From contig NZ_JAFKIP010000005.1 in assembly GCF_017305435.1 (NCBI RefSeq), positions 124,001 to 188,000 of the forward strand: a stretch of 64,000 nt of DNA. Reading direction: 5' to 3'. The DNA is from Microbacterium sp. Lineage in GTDB: Bacteria; Actinomycetota; Actinomycetes; Actinomycetales; Microbacteriaceae. Below, piece after piece: positions 46,272 to 55,209 of this stretch. The position numbers and the translations under genes are program-made. The notes beneath the pieces are model-generated. The model was not told the DNA's origin. It saw nothing but the letters and a program-made list of their open reading frames with translations, and ran no database searches. Positions within the stretch are counted from its first letter, which is position 1. Every line of letters begins with the position of its first letter.

Positions 46272-46838
46272 TCAGGCGTTGACGACGAGCGAGTCCGCGA
46301 TCGGGCGTCGTGTGCGCGGGGCGAGCTCGCGCTCACGCAGGGCGTCCGGGGCGGCCTGGACGTCGCCGAGCGTGCCGACGGCCATGACCGTGACGGCGGC
46401 GATGTCCTCGCCGAAGCCGAAGGCCTCGGCGATCTGGTCGCGGTGGAACCCGCCCATCTGGTGCGTGTAGAGGCCCGAGGCGTGGGCCTGCACCGTGAAG
46501 TGCGCCGCGGCCTGGCCCGTGTCGTACGCGGCCCACGGCAGCGGCTTGCCGTCGAGGGATGCCGAGGCGGCGAACACGACGAGCGCCGCGGCATCCGCGG
46601 CCCAGGACTGGTTGAAGCCCATGAGCGCGGCGACGATCTGCGCGTGCTCGGGCGTGCCGCGACGCGCGACGACGAAGCGCCAGGGCTGCGAGTTGTTGGC
46701 CGACGGCGCCCACCGGGCGGCTTCCAGCGCGCTCGCGAGAGCGGCCTCGTCGATCGGGGTCTCGGCGTCGAAGACGCGGGTGCTCCAGCGCTCGGCGAGC
46801 ACGTCGAGGATGGGGGCTTCGGTGACAGCGGCGCTCAT
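46272..46838 (-). CDS. nitroreductase family protein
   Basis: 188 residues. Segments RWSTRVFDAE (FMN phosphate contact), AARWAPSANNSQPWRFVVARRGT and the C-terminal half GMGG-like HQMGGFHRD...AVTVMAVGTLG fit FMN-dependent nitroreductases. These reduce nitro groups or quinones with NAD(P)H as homodimers. An AGGAGG six bases upstream supports ATG 46838. It has a strong terminator behind it and a palindrome-rich control region in front, divergent from rraA. Confidence 0.88.
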   Translation of the reverse strand: MSAAVTEAPILDVLAERWSTRVFDAETPIDEAALASALEAARWAPSANNSQPWRFVVARRGTPEHAQIVAALMGFNQSWAADAAALVVFAASASLDGKPLPWAAYDTGQAAAHFTVQAHASGLYTHQMGGFHRDQIAEAFGFGEDIAAVTVMAVGTLGDVQAAPDALRERELAPRTRRPIADSLVVNA

Positions 46839-46845
46839 GGTGCCT

Positions 46846-46949
46846 CCTGGGTGTGTGAACGGGCCTGGGTGTGTGAACAGGGAGGGACGTCGTCGGCCCG
46901 GAACTTCGAGACGGGTTCGGAGAACCCGGTGCATGCAACGGTATGCACC
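46846..46949. promoter_or_regulatory. repeat- and palindrome-rich control region of the nitroreductase gene
   Basis: CCTGGGTGTGTGAAC occurs twice (46846-46860, 46864-46878; period 18). CGGGTTC-GGA-GAACCCG is a palindrome at 46912-46928, and GGTGCAT-N8-ATGCACC an inverted repeat at 46928-46949. These are likely regulator or RNA structures; no bound protein can be named. Confidence 0.45.
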
Positions 46950-47047
46950 CCGCCGGTATTCCACGGAATCCACGGCGGCGGAAGAATCCGCAGACTTCGC
47001 GGCGCGACCCCCGGCGGCGTGGCCGCCGTCGGCGTAGCGTGGCATCC

Positions 47048-47518
47048 ATGACCACCATCGCGACCGCCGACCTGTACGACGAGCGCGGAGACGCGCTCGA
47101 CTCGCTCGCGCTGCAGCTGCACGACATCGGCGGTCGCGTCGCGTTCCACGGGCCCGTCCGGACGATCCGCTGCCACCGCGACAACGCGCTCGTCAAGGCG
47201 ACGCTCGCGACGCCCGGCGACGGCGCCGTGCTCGTCGTGGACGGCGGCGGCTCGCTCGAGTCGGCCCTGGTGGGGGATCTGATCGCGGCATCCGCCGTCG
47301 AGCACGGCTGGGCGGGGATCATCGTGCACGGTGCGATCCGTGACCGCGAGGCGATCGGCAGACTGCCCCTGGGGCTGAAGGCCCTCGGGTCGAACCCGCG
47401 CAAGAGCGCGAAAGCGGGGATCGGCGAAGTGGACGTGCCCGTCGAGATCGGCGGCGTCGTCTTCCGCCCCGGCGTGCACGTGTGGGCCGACGCCGACGGC
47501 ATCCTCGTCGAGCGATGA
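47048..47518 (+). CDS. rraA: RraA-like protein (ribonuclease E regulator/HMG aldolase family)
   Basis: 156 residues: TADLYDERGDALDSLALQLHDIGGRVAFHGPVRTI, ALVKATLATPGDGAVLVVDGGGSLESALVGDLIAASAVEHGWAGIIVHGAIRD, and RPGVHVWADADGILV, the RraA fold. In E. coli RraA inhibits RNase E; other members are 4-hydroxy-4-methyl-2-oxoglutarate aldolases that need the G-x-R/D catalytic set. TAGCGT (47035-47040) lies seven bases before the ATG. Which activity applies is open. Confidence 0.9.
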   Translation: MTTIATADLYDERGDALDSLALQLHDIGGRVAFHGPVRTIRCHRDNALVKATLATPGDGAVLVVDGGGSLESALVGDLIAASAVEHGWAGIIVHGAIRDREAIGRLPLGLKALGSNPRKSAKAGIGEVDVPVEIGGVVFRPGVHVWADADGILVER

Positions 47519-47529
47519 CAGGAGTGATC

Positions 47530-47961
47530 ATGGTGACGATCGACAACGCATTCTCCGGCTTCTCCGTCGACGACATCGCCGCCGCGGAGCGGTTCTACGG
47601 CGGGAGCCTCGGCCTCGACGTCCGCGTGAACGAGATGGGGATCCTCGAGATCTCCCTCCCCGGGGGCGGGCACGCGATCGCCTATCCGAAGGGCGACCAC
47701 ACCCCGGCCTCCTTCACGATCCTGAACTTCGGCGTCGCCGACATCGACGTCGCGGTCGACGAGCTGAACGCGGCGGGCATCGTCACGAAGATCTACGACG
47801 ACCCCGACTACGGCACCGATCGGCGCGGGATCTCGCGCGGGCGCGGGCCCGACATCGCGTGGTTCCGCGACCCCGCGGGCAACGTCCTGTCGGTCATCGC
47901 GGATGCCGCGAGCGACGCCCGAGCGGACGCCGGTGCCGAGTCCGGAGCCTCCGAGGACTGA
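47530..47961 (+). CDS. VOC (glyoxalase/bleomycin-resistance fold) protein
   Basis: 143 residues from ATG 47530, five bases after AGGAG; ATG 47515, which overlaps the rraA stop, is the alternative. The paired beta-alpha-beta-beta-beta units read NAFSGFSVDDIAAAERFYGGSLGLDVRV and SFTILNFGVADIDVAVDELNAAGIV, ending in DIAWFRDPAGNVLSVI. The family includes dioxygenases, glyoxalases and antibiotic-binding proteins. The usual first metal-binding His is Ser/Gly-rich here, so activity is uncertain. Confidence 0.87.
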   Translation: MVTIDNAFSGFSVDDIAAAERFYGGSLGLDVRVNEMGILEISLPGGGHAIAYPKGDHTPASFTILNFGVADIDVAVDELNAAGIVTKIYDDPDYGTDRRGISRGRGPDIAWFRDPAGNVLSVIADAASDARADAGAESGASED

Positions 47962-48054
47962 CGCTAGGGCTGACGCCGGCACCCGCTACAGTGTGGACGG
48001 GCGGCGCCTGCCGCCCCGGCCGCACGGCCGCAGGGGAGCTGTCTGGGAGGTCGG

Positions 48055-49365
48055 ATGCCGCTCATCTTCCTCTGCGCCTTCCTCGCGATCGCGCTGTGGT
48101 CGCTCGTCGAGCACCGGTTCGCGCGCTACGGCGTCGCGGGGCCCGCGGCACTCACCCTCGCCGGCGCCGCGCTCGTCTTCATCGATGTGAACGGGTTCGC
48201 CGCCGCCGTCGCGGGCGAGGCCGCGGAGCACGTCGTCGAGCTGATCCTCGCGGTGCTCCTGTTCGTCGACGCGTGCGAAGTGCGGGGCGGAGTCTTCGGC
48301 GGTCAAGGTCGGGCGACCGCCCGGCTCGTGCTCATCGCGCTCCCGCTGTCGCTGCTCGCGGTGGTGATCAGCGGCATCTGGATGCTGCCGCACCTCAACG
48401 TCTTCGTGCTGCTCGTCATCGCCTGCGTCGTCATGCCCACCGACTTCGCGCCCGCCGCGACCCTTCTGCGTTCACCGCGGATCCCGCCGCGCGTGCGACA
48501 GATCCTCAACGTCGAGAGCGGGTACAACGACGGCCTCGTCTCACCCGTGTTCGCGATGGCGCTCGCCGCCGCGGTGGTCCTTCCGACGCTCCTCGCCGCC
48601 GCCGACGCCGACACCATCGACGCCGCCACGGAGGCGCAGCTCGAAGAGCACCTCGCCGAGTTCATCGCGGCGTTCTTCGGCGCCGTGCCGGCGACCCTCC
48701 TCGCGGTCGTCATCGGCGTCGTCTTCGGCGGCCTGTTCGGTTTGCTCGCCCGCCTCGCGCACAGCCGCGGGTGGGCGGCGGCGGGCGGCATCCGCTACGT
48801 CATGCTGATCGTGCCGCTGCTCGCGTTCGGCACGGCGACGATCTCGGCCGTCGCGGCCAACGGATTCGTCGCGGCGTTCGTCGCCGGTATCTTGTACCGC
48901 CTCATGCGCACGCGCGGCACGACCGAGCACGCCATCCCGCACACCGAGGTGCTGCTCGTCGAAGAGGCGGGTACCCTCGCCGCGAGCCTCGTCTGGTTCG
49001 TGCTGGGCGCGATGACGGTCGTCGTCATCCTGGACGGGTTCGATCTGAGGATGCTCCTCGTCGCCGCGCTCGCGCTGACGGTGTTCCGCGTCGTGCCGGT
49101 GTACCTCGCGATGCTCCGGTCGCCGGTGTCCTGGCGTGAGCGCACCATGATCGGCTTCATCGGGCCGCGCGGCACGGCGACGATCGTGTTCGGTCTGCTG
49201 GCGTTCAACAAGCTGCCGGATGCCGAGGCCTACGACGTCCTCGCGGTCATGGTCTTCACGGTCGTCGGCAGCATCCTCATGCACGGCGTCATCGCGCCGC
49301 GGATCGTGAACCGCGGCGCGATGACGGACCGGGGCCTCAGCCCCGCAGCGCCTCCGTCAGCTTGA
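48055..49365 (+). CDS. CPA1-family cation/proton antiporter
   Basis: 436 residues with about 11-12 membrane segments. NVESGYNDGLVSPVF carries the conserved Asp region for ion exchange, and GFIGPRGTATIVFGLLAFN matches the late conserved motif of NhaP-type antiporters. It would exchange Na+ or K+ for H+ at the cell membrane. Its 3' end overlaps the convergent ABC permease gene by 29 bases. Confidence 0.88.
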   Translation: MPLIFLCAFLAIALWSLVEHRFARYGVAGPAALTLAGAALVFIDVNGFAAAVAGEAAEHVVELILAVLLFVDACEVRGGVFGGQGRATARLVLIALPLSLLAVVISGIWMLPHLNVFVLLVIACVVMPTDFAPAATLLRSPRIPPRVRQILNVESGYNDGLVSPVFAMALAAAVVLPTLLAAADADTIDAATEAQLEEHLAEFIAAFFGAVPATLLAVVIGVVFGGLFGLLARLAHSRGWAAAGGIRYVMLIVPLLAFGTATISAVAANGFVAAFVAGILYRLMRTRGTTEHAIPHTEVLLVEEAGTLAASLVWFVLGAMTVVVILDGFDLRMLLVAALALTVFRVVPVYLAMLRSPVSWRERTMIGFIGPRGTATIVFGLLAFNKLPDAEAYDVLAVMVFTVVGSILMHGVIAPRIVNRGAMTDRGLSPAAPPSA

Positions 49366-50479
49366 CGCGCGCGCCCATGCGCAGCAGCGAGTTCTCGTAG
49401 ATCTTCGCGCCGACCCAGATCGCGCCCACGCACGTCGCGGCGAGGATGCCGAGGGACAGCAGGGGCTCCCACCACTGCGCCTCGCCGGTGAACAACCGCA
49501 TCGGCATCCCCACGGGGGCCGAGAACGGCACGTACGACATGATGCCGAGGACGAGCGGGTTGTCGTTGAAGAAGATGACGAGGAAGTACGGGATCATGAT
49601 CAGGTAGATGAGGGGTGCGGTCGTCGAGCCGACGTCCTCCATGCGCGAGACCATCGCGGCGGCCGCGGCGAACAGCGCCGCGAGCAGGATGAACCCCAGC
49701 AGGAAGAACACCGCGAACCACGCGAGCGGCGCGCCGATCACCTGCAGCACCTCGCTCTGCCCCGTGACGGTGAGCCCGACGACGGCGATCGCGGCGAGTA
49801 CGAGGATCTGCCCCATCGCGAGGATCGTGTTGCCGAGCACCTTGCCCGCCAGGAGCGCCCGCACCGGGATCGCCGAGATCAGCAGCTCCACGACGCGGGT
49901 CTGCTTCTCCTCCACGACGCTCTGCGCGATCGTCGACCCGAACAGCTGTGCCGAGAGCAGGAAGACGATCCCCAGGCCGATCGCGACGATGTAGCGGAGC
50001 CCCGGATCCGTCGTGGACGGGTTCAGCAGCTCGACCGTCGGCACGTGCGCGAACGTCATGAGGAGCGACGTCGGCGCGCTGTCGTCGGCGATGAGCGCGA
50101 AGCCCGTCGGCGAGGCGGAGTCGGCGACGATCGCGGCGGTGACGTCGCCCGACTCGACGAGCGCGTCGGCGGCGGCGCGGTCCGCGACATCCGTCACCTC
50201 CAGGTTCGGGATGCCGCTGACGTACTGCTGCGCGTCGGCGGTGACCGCGACCGACGTCGTCGAGACGGTCTTCGCCTGGAACCCCGCCCACACGACGAGC
50301 GCGAGCGCGCCGATGAACAGGATCGCGAACGAGATGATGAAGGCCTTGCTGCGCAGCTTCGACGCGATCTCGCGCTCGGCGACGAGCCACGCGCTCTGCG
50401 CGAAGCTCGGGGCGGCGGGGGCGGGAGGGGTTGCGGGGGCGGCCGCGGCGGTGCCGGCGGCAGGGGTGGTCGTGGTCAC
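49337..50479 (-). CDS. ABC-2 permease, NatB-like
   Basis: 380 residues from GTG 50479. An Ala/Pro-rich start precedes a first helix (AFIISFAILFIGALALVVWAGF), a ~150-residue extracellular domain and five more helices with STIAQSVVEEKQTRVVELLISAIPVRALLAGKVLGN, the mark of the NatB/YhaP branch. With its ATPase partner (four-base overlap) it forms an exporter related to Na+-efflux or peptide-resistance systems. The two-component system upstream on the same strand may control it. Confidence 0.88.
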   Translation of the reverse strand: MTTTTPAAGTAAAAPATPPAPAAPSFAQSAWLVAEREIASKLRSKAFIISFAILFIGALALVVWAGFQAKTVSTTSVAVTADAQQYVSGIPNLEVTDVADRAAADALVESGDVTAAIVADSASPTGFALIADDSAPTSLLMTFAHVPTVELLNPSTTDPGLRYIVAIGLGIVFLLSAQLFGSTIAQSVVEEKQTRVVELLISAIPVRALLAGKVLGNTILAMGQILVLAAIAVVGLTVTGQSEVLQVIGAPLAWFAVFFLLGFILLAALFAAAAAMVSRMEDVGSTTAPLIYLIMIPYFLVIFFNDNPLVLGIMSYVPFSAPVGMPMRLFTGEAQWWEPLLSLGILAATCVGAIWVGAKIYENSLLRMGARVKLTEALRG

Positions 50480-51360
50480 TGGATGACCTCCTTGAAGATC
50501 TCGGCGAGCGAGGGATGCTGGGGGGTGAAGCCGCGTACGGCCCCGGCGGCGAGGGCGCGCTGCAGCACGCGCTGCGCCGTCTCGTCGGTATCGGTGCCGA
50601 ACTGCGCGTAGCCGCCGTCGAAGTCGAGGACGGCGACGCCCGGCTCGTCGCGCAGCCATCCGAGGTCGGCATCCGAGACGAGTTCGAATCGGCGCTGCGC
50701 GTGCTCGGCGCGCAGCGCCTCGCGCGTTCCCGCGGCGCGGATGCGGCCGTCGGCGATGATCACGAGCTCGTCGCACAGCCGCTCGACGACATCGAGCTGG
50801 TGCGAGGAGAAGAGGACGGCCACGCCCTGTGCGGCGCGTTCGGCGAGGACCCCCGCCACGACGTCGACGGCGAGCGGGTCGAGGCCCGAGAACGGCTCGT
50901 CGAGGATCAGCACCTGGGGTTCGTGCACGAGTGCCGCGGCGATCTGCGCCCGCTGCTGGTTGCCGAGCGACAGCGTCTCGACGTTGTCGCCGAGGCGCTC
51001 CCCGAGGCCGAGCTGCTCGAGCAGCGCGCGGGCGCGGTCCGTGGCATCCGCCGTCCCGAAGCCGTGCAGTCGCGCGAGGTAGACGATGTGCTCGAGCACC
51101 TTCATCTTCGGATAGAGACCACGCTCTTCCGGCATGTAGCCGAAGAGGCGCCGATCGGCGGGTGTCACCGGTGCGCCCCCCAGGGTGACCGCGCCGCCGT
51201 CCTTGGCGAGAACGCCGAGGATGATCCGCATCGTCGTCGTCTTGCCCGCCCCGTTGCCGCCGACGAAGCCCGTCATGCGGCCGGGGACGACCGTGAACGA
51301 CACGTCGTCGAGCACGCGGTGCGTGCCGTAGCTCTTGGTGATCCCGTTCAGTTCCAGCAT
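50476..51360 (-). CDS. ABC exporter ATPase, NatA-like
   Basis: 294 residues: Walker A GGNGAGKTT, a signature reading LSLGNQQRAQIAAALVHEP (LSLGNQQ, as in NatA-like ATPases), Walker B VLILDEPFSGLDP and a C-terminal DUF4162-like extension. It energises the permease encoded next. A -10 box TAGCGT (51368-51373, minus strand) seven bases from the ATG implies its own leaderless promoter, downstream of the hairpin pair that separates it from the response regulator gene. Confidence 0.9.
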   Translation of the reverse strand: MLELNGITKSYGTHRVLDDVSFTVVPGRMTGFVGGNGAGKTTTMRIILGVLAKDGGAVTLGGAPVTPADRRLFGYMPEERGLYPKMKVLEHIVYLARLHGFGTADATDRARALLEQLGLGERLGDNVETLSLGNQQRAQIAAALVHEPQVLILDEPFSGLDPLAVDVVAGVLAERAAQGVAVLFSSHQLDVVERLCDELVIIADGRIRAAGTREALRAEHAQRRFELVSDADLGWLRDEPGVAVLDFDGGYAQFGTDTDETAQRVLQRALAAGAVRGFTPQHPSLAEIFKEVIQ

Positions 51361-51405
51361 GCTTCCGACGCTAGGGGCGCCGGATGCCGCGCACCTCCCC
51401 CGCGC

Positions 51406-51501
51406 GGCGGATTCCGCTCTCCCCGTTGCGGTGGAGAGCTCCGCCGAGTGTCCAGGACACGCGGAATCCGAGCTCTCATGATCCGCGTGTCTTGGACACT
51501 C
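51406..51501. terminator. two adjacent hairpins between the response regulator and ABC genes
   Basis: Hairpin A spans 51406-51445 (GGCGGA/TCCGCC outer and CTCTCC/GGAGAG inner pairing). Hairpin B has 20-base arms (51446-51465 and 51482-51501) with a single mismatch and a 16-base loop. No T run follows on either strand, so they may be a Rho-associated or processing structure instead of a simple terminator. Confidence 0.55.
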
Positions 51502-51526
51502 GACGCGGCCGACGCGGCCGACGCGC

Positions 51527-52183
51527 TCAGGCGAGCCCGTGGCGGTGGGCGTAGACGACGGCGGCCACGCGGTCGCGGACGCCGAGCTTCTGCAGCACGT
51601 TCGACACGTGCGTCTTCACGGTCGCCTCGCCGATGTAGAGCTCCGCGGCGATCTCGGCGTTGCTGCGGGCATCGGCGAGCAGGCGCAGGACGTCGTGCTC
51701 GCGCTCGGTGAGCGTCTCGAGCGCCGCCGTCGTGCGGGAGTTCGCGCCGGGGGACGCCGCGAACCGCTCGATCACGCGTCGCGTCACCGCGGGGGCGAGC
51801 AGCGCGTCGCCGGCCGCCGCGACTCGCACCGCCTCGACGAGCTGCTCGGGCCCGGCGTTCTTCAGCAGGAAGCCGCTCGCGCCCGCGTCGAGCGCCTGGA
51901 AGAGGTAGTCGTCACGGTCGAAGGTCGTCACCACGACGACGGCCGCGCGCAGCGCGGGGTCGGCGACGATCCGCCGTGTCGCGTCCAGGCCGTCCATGTC
52001 GGGCATCTGCACGTCCATGCAGATGACGTCGGGTCGGCAGTCGGATGCCGCCGTCAGCGCCTGCACGCCCGTCGCCGCCTCGCCGACGACGGTGATGTCG
52101 GGCTGCGCCTCCAGGATCATCCGGAACCCGGCGCGCATGACGGCGTGGTCGTCCACGAGGAGGACGCGGATCGCGTCGCTCAT
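51527..52183 (-). CDS. NarL/LuxR-type response regulator
   Basis: 218 residues. The receiver domain has Asp11-Asp12 and the phosphorylation site Asp57 (DVICMDVQMPDMDG), with Thr and Lys switch residues in VVVTTFDRDDYL and GFLLKNAG. A LuxR-type HTH closes the protein (LTEREHDVLRLLADARSNAEIAAELYIGEATVKTHVSNVLQKLG). It is coupled to the histidine kinase gene by a four-base overlap. The neighbouring ABC exporter is the likely target. Confidence 0.93.
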   Translation of the reverse strand: MSDAIRVLLVDDHAVMRAGFRMILEAQPDITVVGEAATGVQALTAASDCRPDVICMDVQMPDMDGLDATRRIVADPALRAAVVVVTTFDRDDYLFQALDAGASGFLLKNAGPEQLVEAVRVAAAGDALLAPAVTRRVIERFAASPGANSRTTAALETLTEREHDVLRLLADARSNAEIAAELYIGEATVKTHVSNVLQKLGVRDRVAAVVYAHRHGLA

Positions 52184-53481
52184 ACCCGCTCCGCTCCGGT
52201 CCGGCTCGGCGCGTCCGCCGCGGCATCCACCACCGTGCTCGGAACGTGCAGCCGCACCCGGAAGCCGCCGCGCGGGCGCGGGCCGGCGTCGAGGGTCCCG
52301 CCGGAGGCCGCCGCCCGCTCGCGCATGCCGACGAGACCGAGGCCGGGGCGCGTCGCCACCGCGGTGCGGCCGACGTTCGTGACCTCCAGCTCGACACCGT
52401 CGGCGCCGTACCGGACGCGCACGTCGGCGGTCGCGCCGGAGCCGCCGTGCCGACGGGCGTTCGTCAACGCCTCCTGCGCGACGCGGTACACGTTGACCTC
52501 GACGAGCTCGGGGAGGGGGCGGGCCTCGCCGACGATCGTCAGCGTCGTCGGCAGGCCGTTGGCGCCCGCGTGCGCGACGAGTTCGGGCAGGGCGCTCAGG
52601 TGCACCGTCGAATCACCCGGCGTCTCGGCATCCGGCGTGCGGAGCGTGTCCAGCAGCTGTCGCAGCTCGACGAGGGCGTCCCGGGCGGACTGCTCGACCG
52701 CCTCGAGCCCCGCCCGCGCGGCGGCGGGGTCGCGGTCCAGCACGACGCGTGTCGCCCCCGCCTGCACGCCCATCGCCGACACGTGATGCGCGACGACGTC
52801 GTGCAGCTCGCGCGCGATGCGCACGCGATCGAGCGCGACGGCCTGGGCGGCCGTGAGCTCGCGCTCGCGTTCGAGTTCGACGGTGCGCGCCTCGAGCGCC
52901 GCCCGCGAGCGCGCCTGCATCCACGCGCGCTCGCCGAACAGGTACGCCCCGCCGAAGAAGGCGGCGTTCACGAGGAACTGCAGCACCATGTACGCCGCGA
53001 AGGGCGAGAAGAGCCCCGCCCGCGACAGATTGCCGTCCTCGCCGGCGGACGCCTGGAACGTGACGACCGTGAGCCACACGAACATGCCGACGATCACGAG
53101 CACGCGCGCCAGGGTCGCCCGGCGCCGATCCTCGACCCACGCGCCGACCGTGTACATCGCGATGAAGAGGGTGACGTTGCCGACATAGACCTCGGGGATC
53201 CGCAGCGACACCCCCGCGAAGAACGCCACCGCGATGACGACGAGGACGGCGATCGGCATCCGCCGTCGGAACGCGATCGGCACTGTCAGCGCGACCGCGT
53301 ACAGGAGCGCCCACGAGAACGGTGCGGACTCCGTGCCGTAGACGCTCGCCGTGCTTCCGAGCCACGCGCTGAGCACGGCGGCGACGAGCAGACCGGCGGC
53401 GAGCCACGCGTCCTGCCGGCGCTGCGCCGCGGTGAGGCGCTGTGCCGCGGTCGATGGAGGCACGAGGGTCGGCTCGCTCAT
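52180..53481 (-). CDS. sensor histidine kinase, HisKA_3 (NarX/DesK) type
   Basis: 433 residues: six or so membrane helices (about 25-185) without a large extracellular domain, a coiled linker, the dimerisation/phosphorylation helix IARELHDVVAHHVSAM with His227, and a HATPase domain ending GLGLVGMRERAAASGGTLDAGPRPRGGFRVRLHVP. Kinases of this intramembrane kind often sense membrane stress or antibiotics and sit beside ABC exporters. TAGTTT (53488-53493, minus strand) lies six bases before the ATG. Confidence 0.92.
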   Translation of the reverse strand: MSEPTLVPPSTAAQRLTAAQRRQDAWLAAGLLVAAVLSAWLGSTASVYGTESAPFSWALLYAVALTVPIAFRRRMPIAVLVVIAVAFFAGVSLRIPEVYVGNVTLFIAMYTVGAWVEDRRRATLARVLVIVGMFVWLTVVTFQASAGEDGNLSRAGLFSPFAAYMVLQFLVNAAFFGGAYLFGERAWMQARSRAALEARTVELERERELTAAQAVALDRVRIARELHDVVAHHVSAMGVQAGATRVVLDRDPAAARAGLEAVEQSARDALVELRQLLDTLRTPDAETPGDSTVHLSALPELVAHAGANGLPTTLTIVGEARPLPELVEVNVYRVAQEALTNARRHGGSGATADVRVRYGADGVELEVTNVGRTAVATRPGLGLVGMRERAAASGGTLDAGPRPRGGFRVRLHVPSTVVDAAADAPSRTGAERV

Positions 53482-53640
53482 CCTTCAAAACTACGGGGGA
53501 ATCGGATGCCACAGCCTCCCCCGTGCGGGGGATCCGGGCGACGCGGTGGCGGCCGCGGCACCATCACGCTCAGCAAACTGACAGGAGATCGACATGTCGC
53601 ATCCACCTGCCGCGCAGTCGTGATCTCTACACTCAAGCGA

Positions 53641-55029
53641 GTGACGAGCGCCCCCCAGCACGCCCCTGAGCCCCTCGAAACCCCCGTCCACGCGACGGAG
53701 GGCCGGAGCTCGGGCGCCTGGCAGGAACGCATCTCGGCTCTGCGTGACCCCTTCCTGCGCGCCGCGCAGACGCCTCGCGGCCTCATGATCGGCTTCGCCG
53801 TCGTGCACGCGATGTTCTTCCTCGCGCTCCTGCCGACCATGATCTCCGGCCAGACGCAGGGCGATCTGCCGCTGTACCGTCTCTGGGCGGAGCAGGCGAA
53901 GCTCGGCTACTGGCCCGTGATGGACATGCCGTGGGTCTACCCCGCCGGTGCACTCGCACCCATCATGGGAGCGATCGCGGCCGGCGCCTACAACTACCAG
54001 CTCGGCTGGTTCGTGCTGATGATCGGCGCGAACCTCCTCGCGGTGCTCGCCCTCACGGGCAACCTCCGTCGCCGCTCCGGCTACCGCGCGGCGTGGTACT
54101 GGCTCGCCATCGTCCTCCTTCTCGCGCCGGTCTCGATGCTGCGCCTGGAGGGCTTCTCGGCTCCGCTCGCGATCGCCGGTCTCGTCGTGCTGCTGCGTCG
54201 CCCCGCCGTCGCGGGCGCCCTGATCGCGGCCGCCACCTGGATCAAGGTGTGGCCCGCCGCGATCGCGGCGGCGGCGGTGACCGTGGCATCCACGCGTCTG
54301 CGGATCATCTTCGGCGGCATCGTCGTGACCGCCGTCATCGCGGCCAGCGTCGTGGTTGCCGGCGGGGGATCGAACCTGCTGAGCTTCGCGACGATCCAGG
54401 GCGACCGTTCGCTGCAGCTCGAGGCGCCCGTCGCGACGCCCTGGGTGTGGGCGACCGTCCTCGGCATCCCCGGCTCGCAGATCCAGCAGAACTACGTGCT
54501 CGCGACGCGCGAGGTCGCCGGGCCCGGGGCGCACCTCGCGGGCGAGGTCGTCGGCTGGCTCATGCCGATCTCGTTCGTCGTCATCGTGCTGCTGCTCTGG
54601 CGCGCGCGGCGCCTCGCGGTCTCGCAGAACCGCCTCACGCCCCAGCTCGAGCAGAAGCTCGTCCTGAGCGGCAGCTTCGCCCTCACCGCGGCGCTGATCG
54701 TCTTCAACAAGGTCGGGTCGCCGCAGTACATGATGTGGCTCGCCCCGATCGTGGCCGTCGGCCTCGCGGTCGCGCCGGCCGCGTGGAAGCGCGCCGCGCA
54801 GTGGATGGCGGCGACCTGCTTCCTCACGACGCTCGTCTTCCCGATCCTGTACATGCCCCTCATCGACGGGCACCCGTTCGCCGCATTCGTGCTGCTCGCG
54901 CGCAACGCGATGGTCGTCGGGCTGTTCGTGTGGGCGGTCGTCGCGCTGTGGCGTGCCGGCAGCGAGACGGTGCGCGAGCGCGACAGCGTGCTGGTCACCG
55001 CGCCCGTCATGGCGATCGCGCGCGGCTGA
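53641..55029 (+). CDS. GT87-like membrane glycosyltransferase (DUF2029)
   Basis: 462 residues from GTG 53641, which has TACACT (53628-53633) seven bases upstream and no ribosome site. About ten membrane helices follow a hydrophilic N-terminus. The first loop GQTQGDLPLYRLWAEQAKLGYWPVMDMPWVYPAGALA holds the Asp expected of GT-C polyprenyl-phosphate-sugar transferases, and WIKVWP and NKVGSPQYMMWLAP fit DUF2029. Related enzymes mannosylate or arabinosylate cell-envelope glycolipids outside the membrane. The sugar is not known. Confidence 0.8.
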   Translation: MTSAPQHAPEPLETPVHATEGRSSGAWQERISALRDPFLRAAQTPRGLMIGFAVVHAMFFLALLPTMISGQTQGDLPLYRLWAEQAKLGYWPVMDMPWVYPAGALAPIMGAIAAGAYNYQLGWFVLMIGANLLAVLALTGNLRRRSGYRAAWYWLAIVLLLAPVSMLRLEGFSAPLAIAGLVVLLRRPAVAGALIAAATWIKVWPAAIAAAAVTVASTRLRIIFGGIVVTAVIAASVVVAGGGSNLLSFATIQGDRSLQLEAPVATPWVWATVLGIPGSQIQQNYVLATREVAGPGAHLAGEVVGWLMPISFVVIVLLLWRARRLAVSQNRLTPQLEQKLVLSGSFALTAALIVFNKVGSPQYMMWLAPIVAVGLAVAPAAWKRAAQWMAATCFLTTLVFPILYMPLIDGHPFAAFVLLARNAMVVGLFVWAVVALWRAGSETVRERDSVLVTAPVMAIARG

Positions 55030-55066
55030 GCGCGGCGCGCGGCACCCGCGCGGCCCTCGGCGGCAT

Positions 55067-55140
55067 CATTCGGGAGGTCATCCGCATTCGGGAGGACTCC
55101 TGATCGGGATTCGCCCTCCCGAATGCAGAAACCCTCCCGA
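55067..55140. repeat. nested direct and inverted repeats after the GT87 gene
   Basis: CATTCGGGAGG occurs at 55067-55077 and 55085-55095. GCATTCGGGAGG (55084-55095) pairs perfectly with CCTCCCGAATGC (55115-55126), and a further CCCTCCCGA lies at 55132-55140, so alternative hairpins are possible. Placed between convergent genes it may end both transcripts. Confidence 0.65.
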
Positions 55141-55209
55141 GCATGCCGCCCGGACGTCGTCACCGACGCCAGGACTGCCCGTCACCGGCTCCCTGTCACC
55201 AGATCCGTC

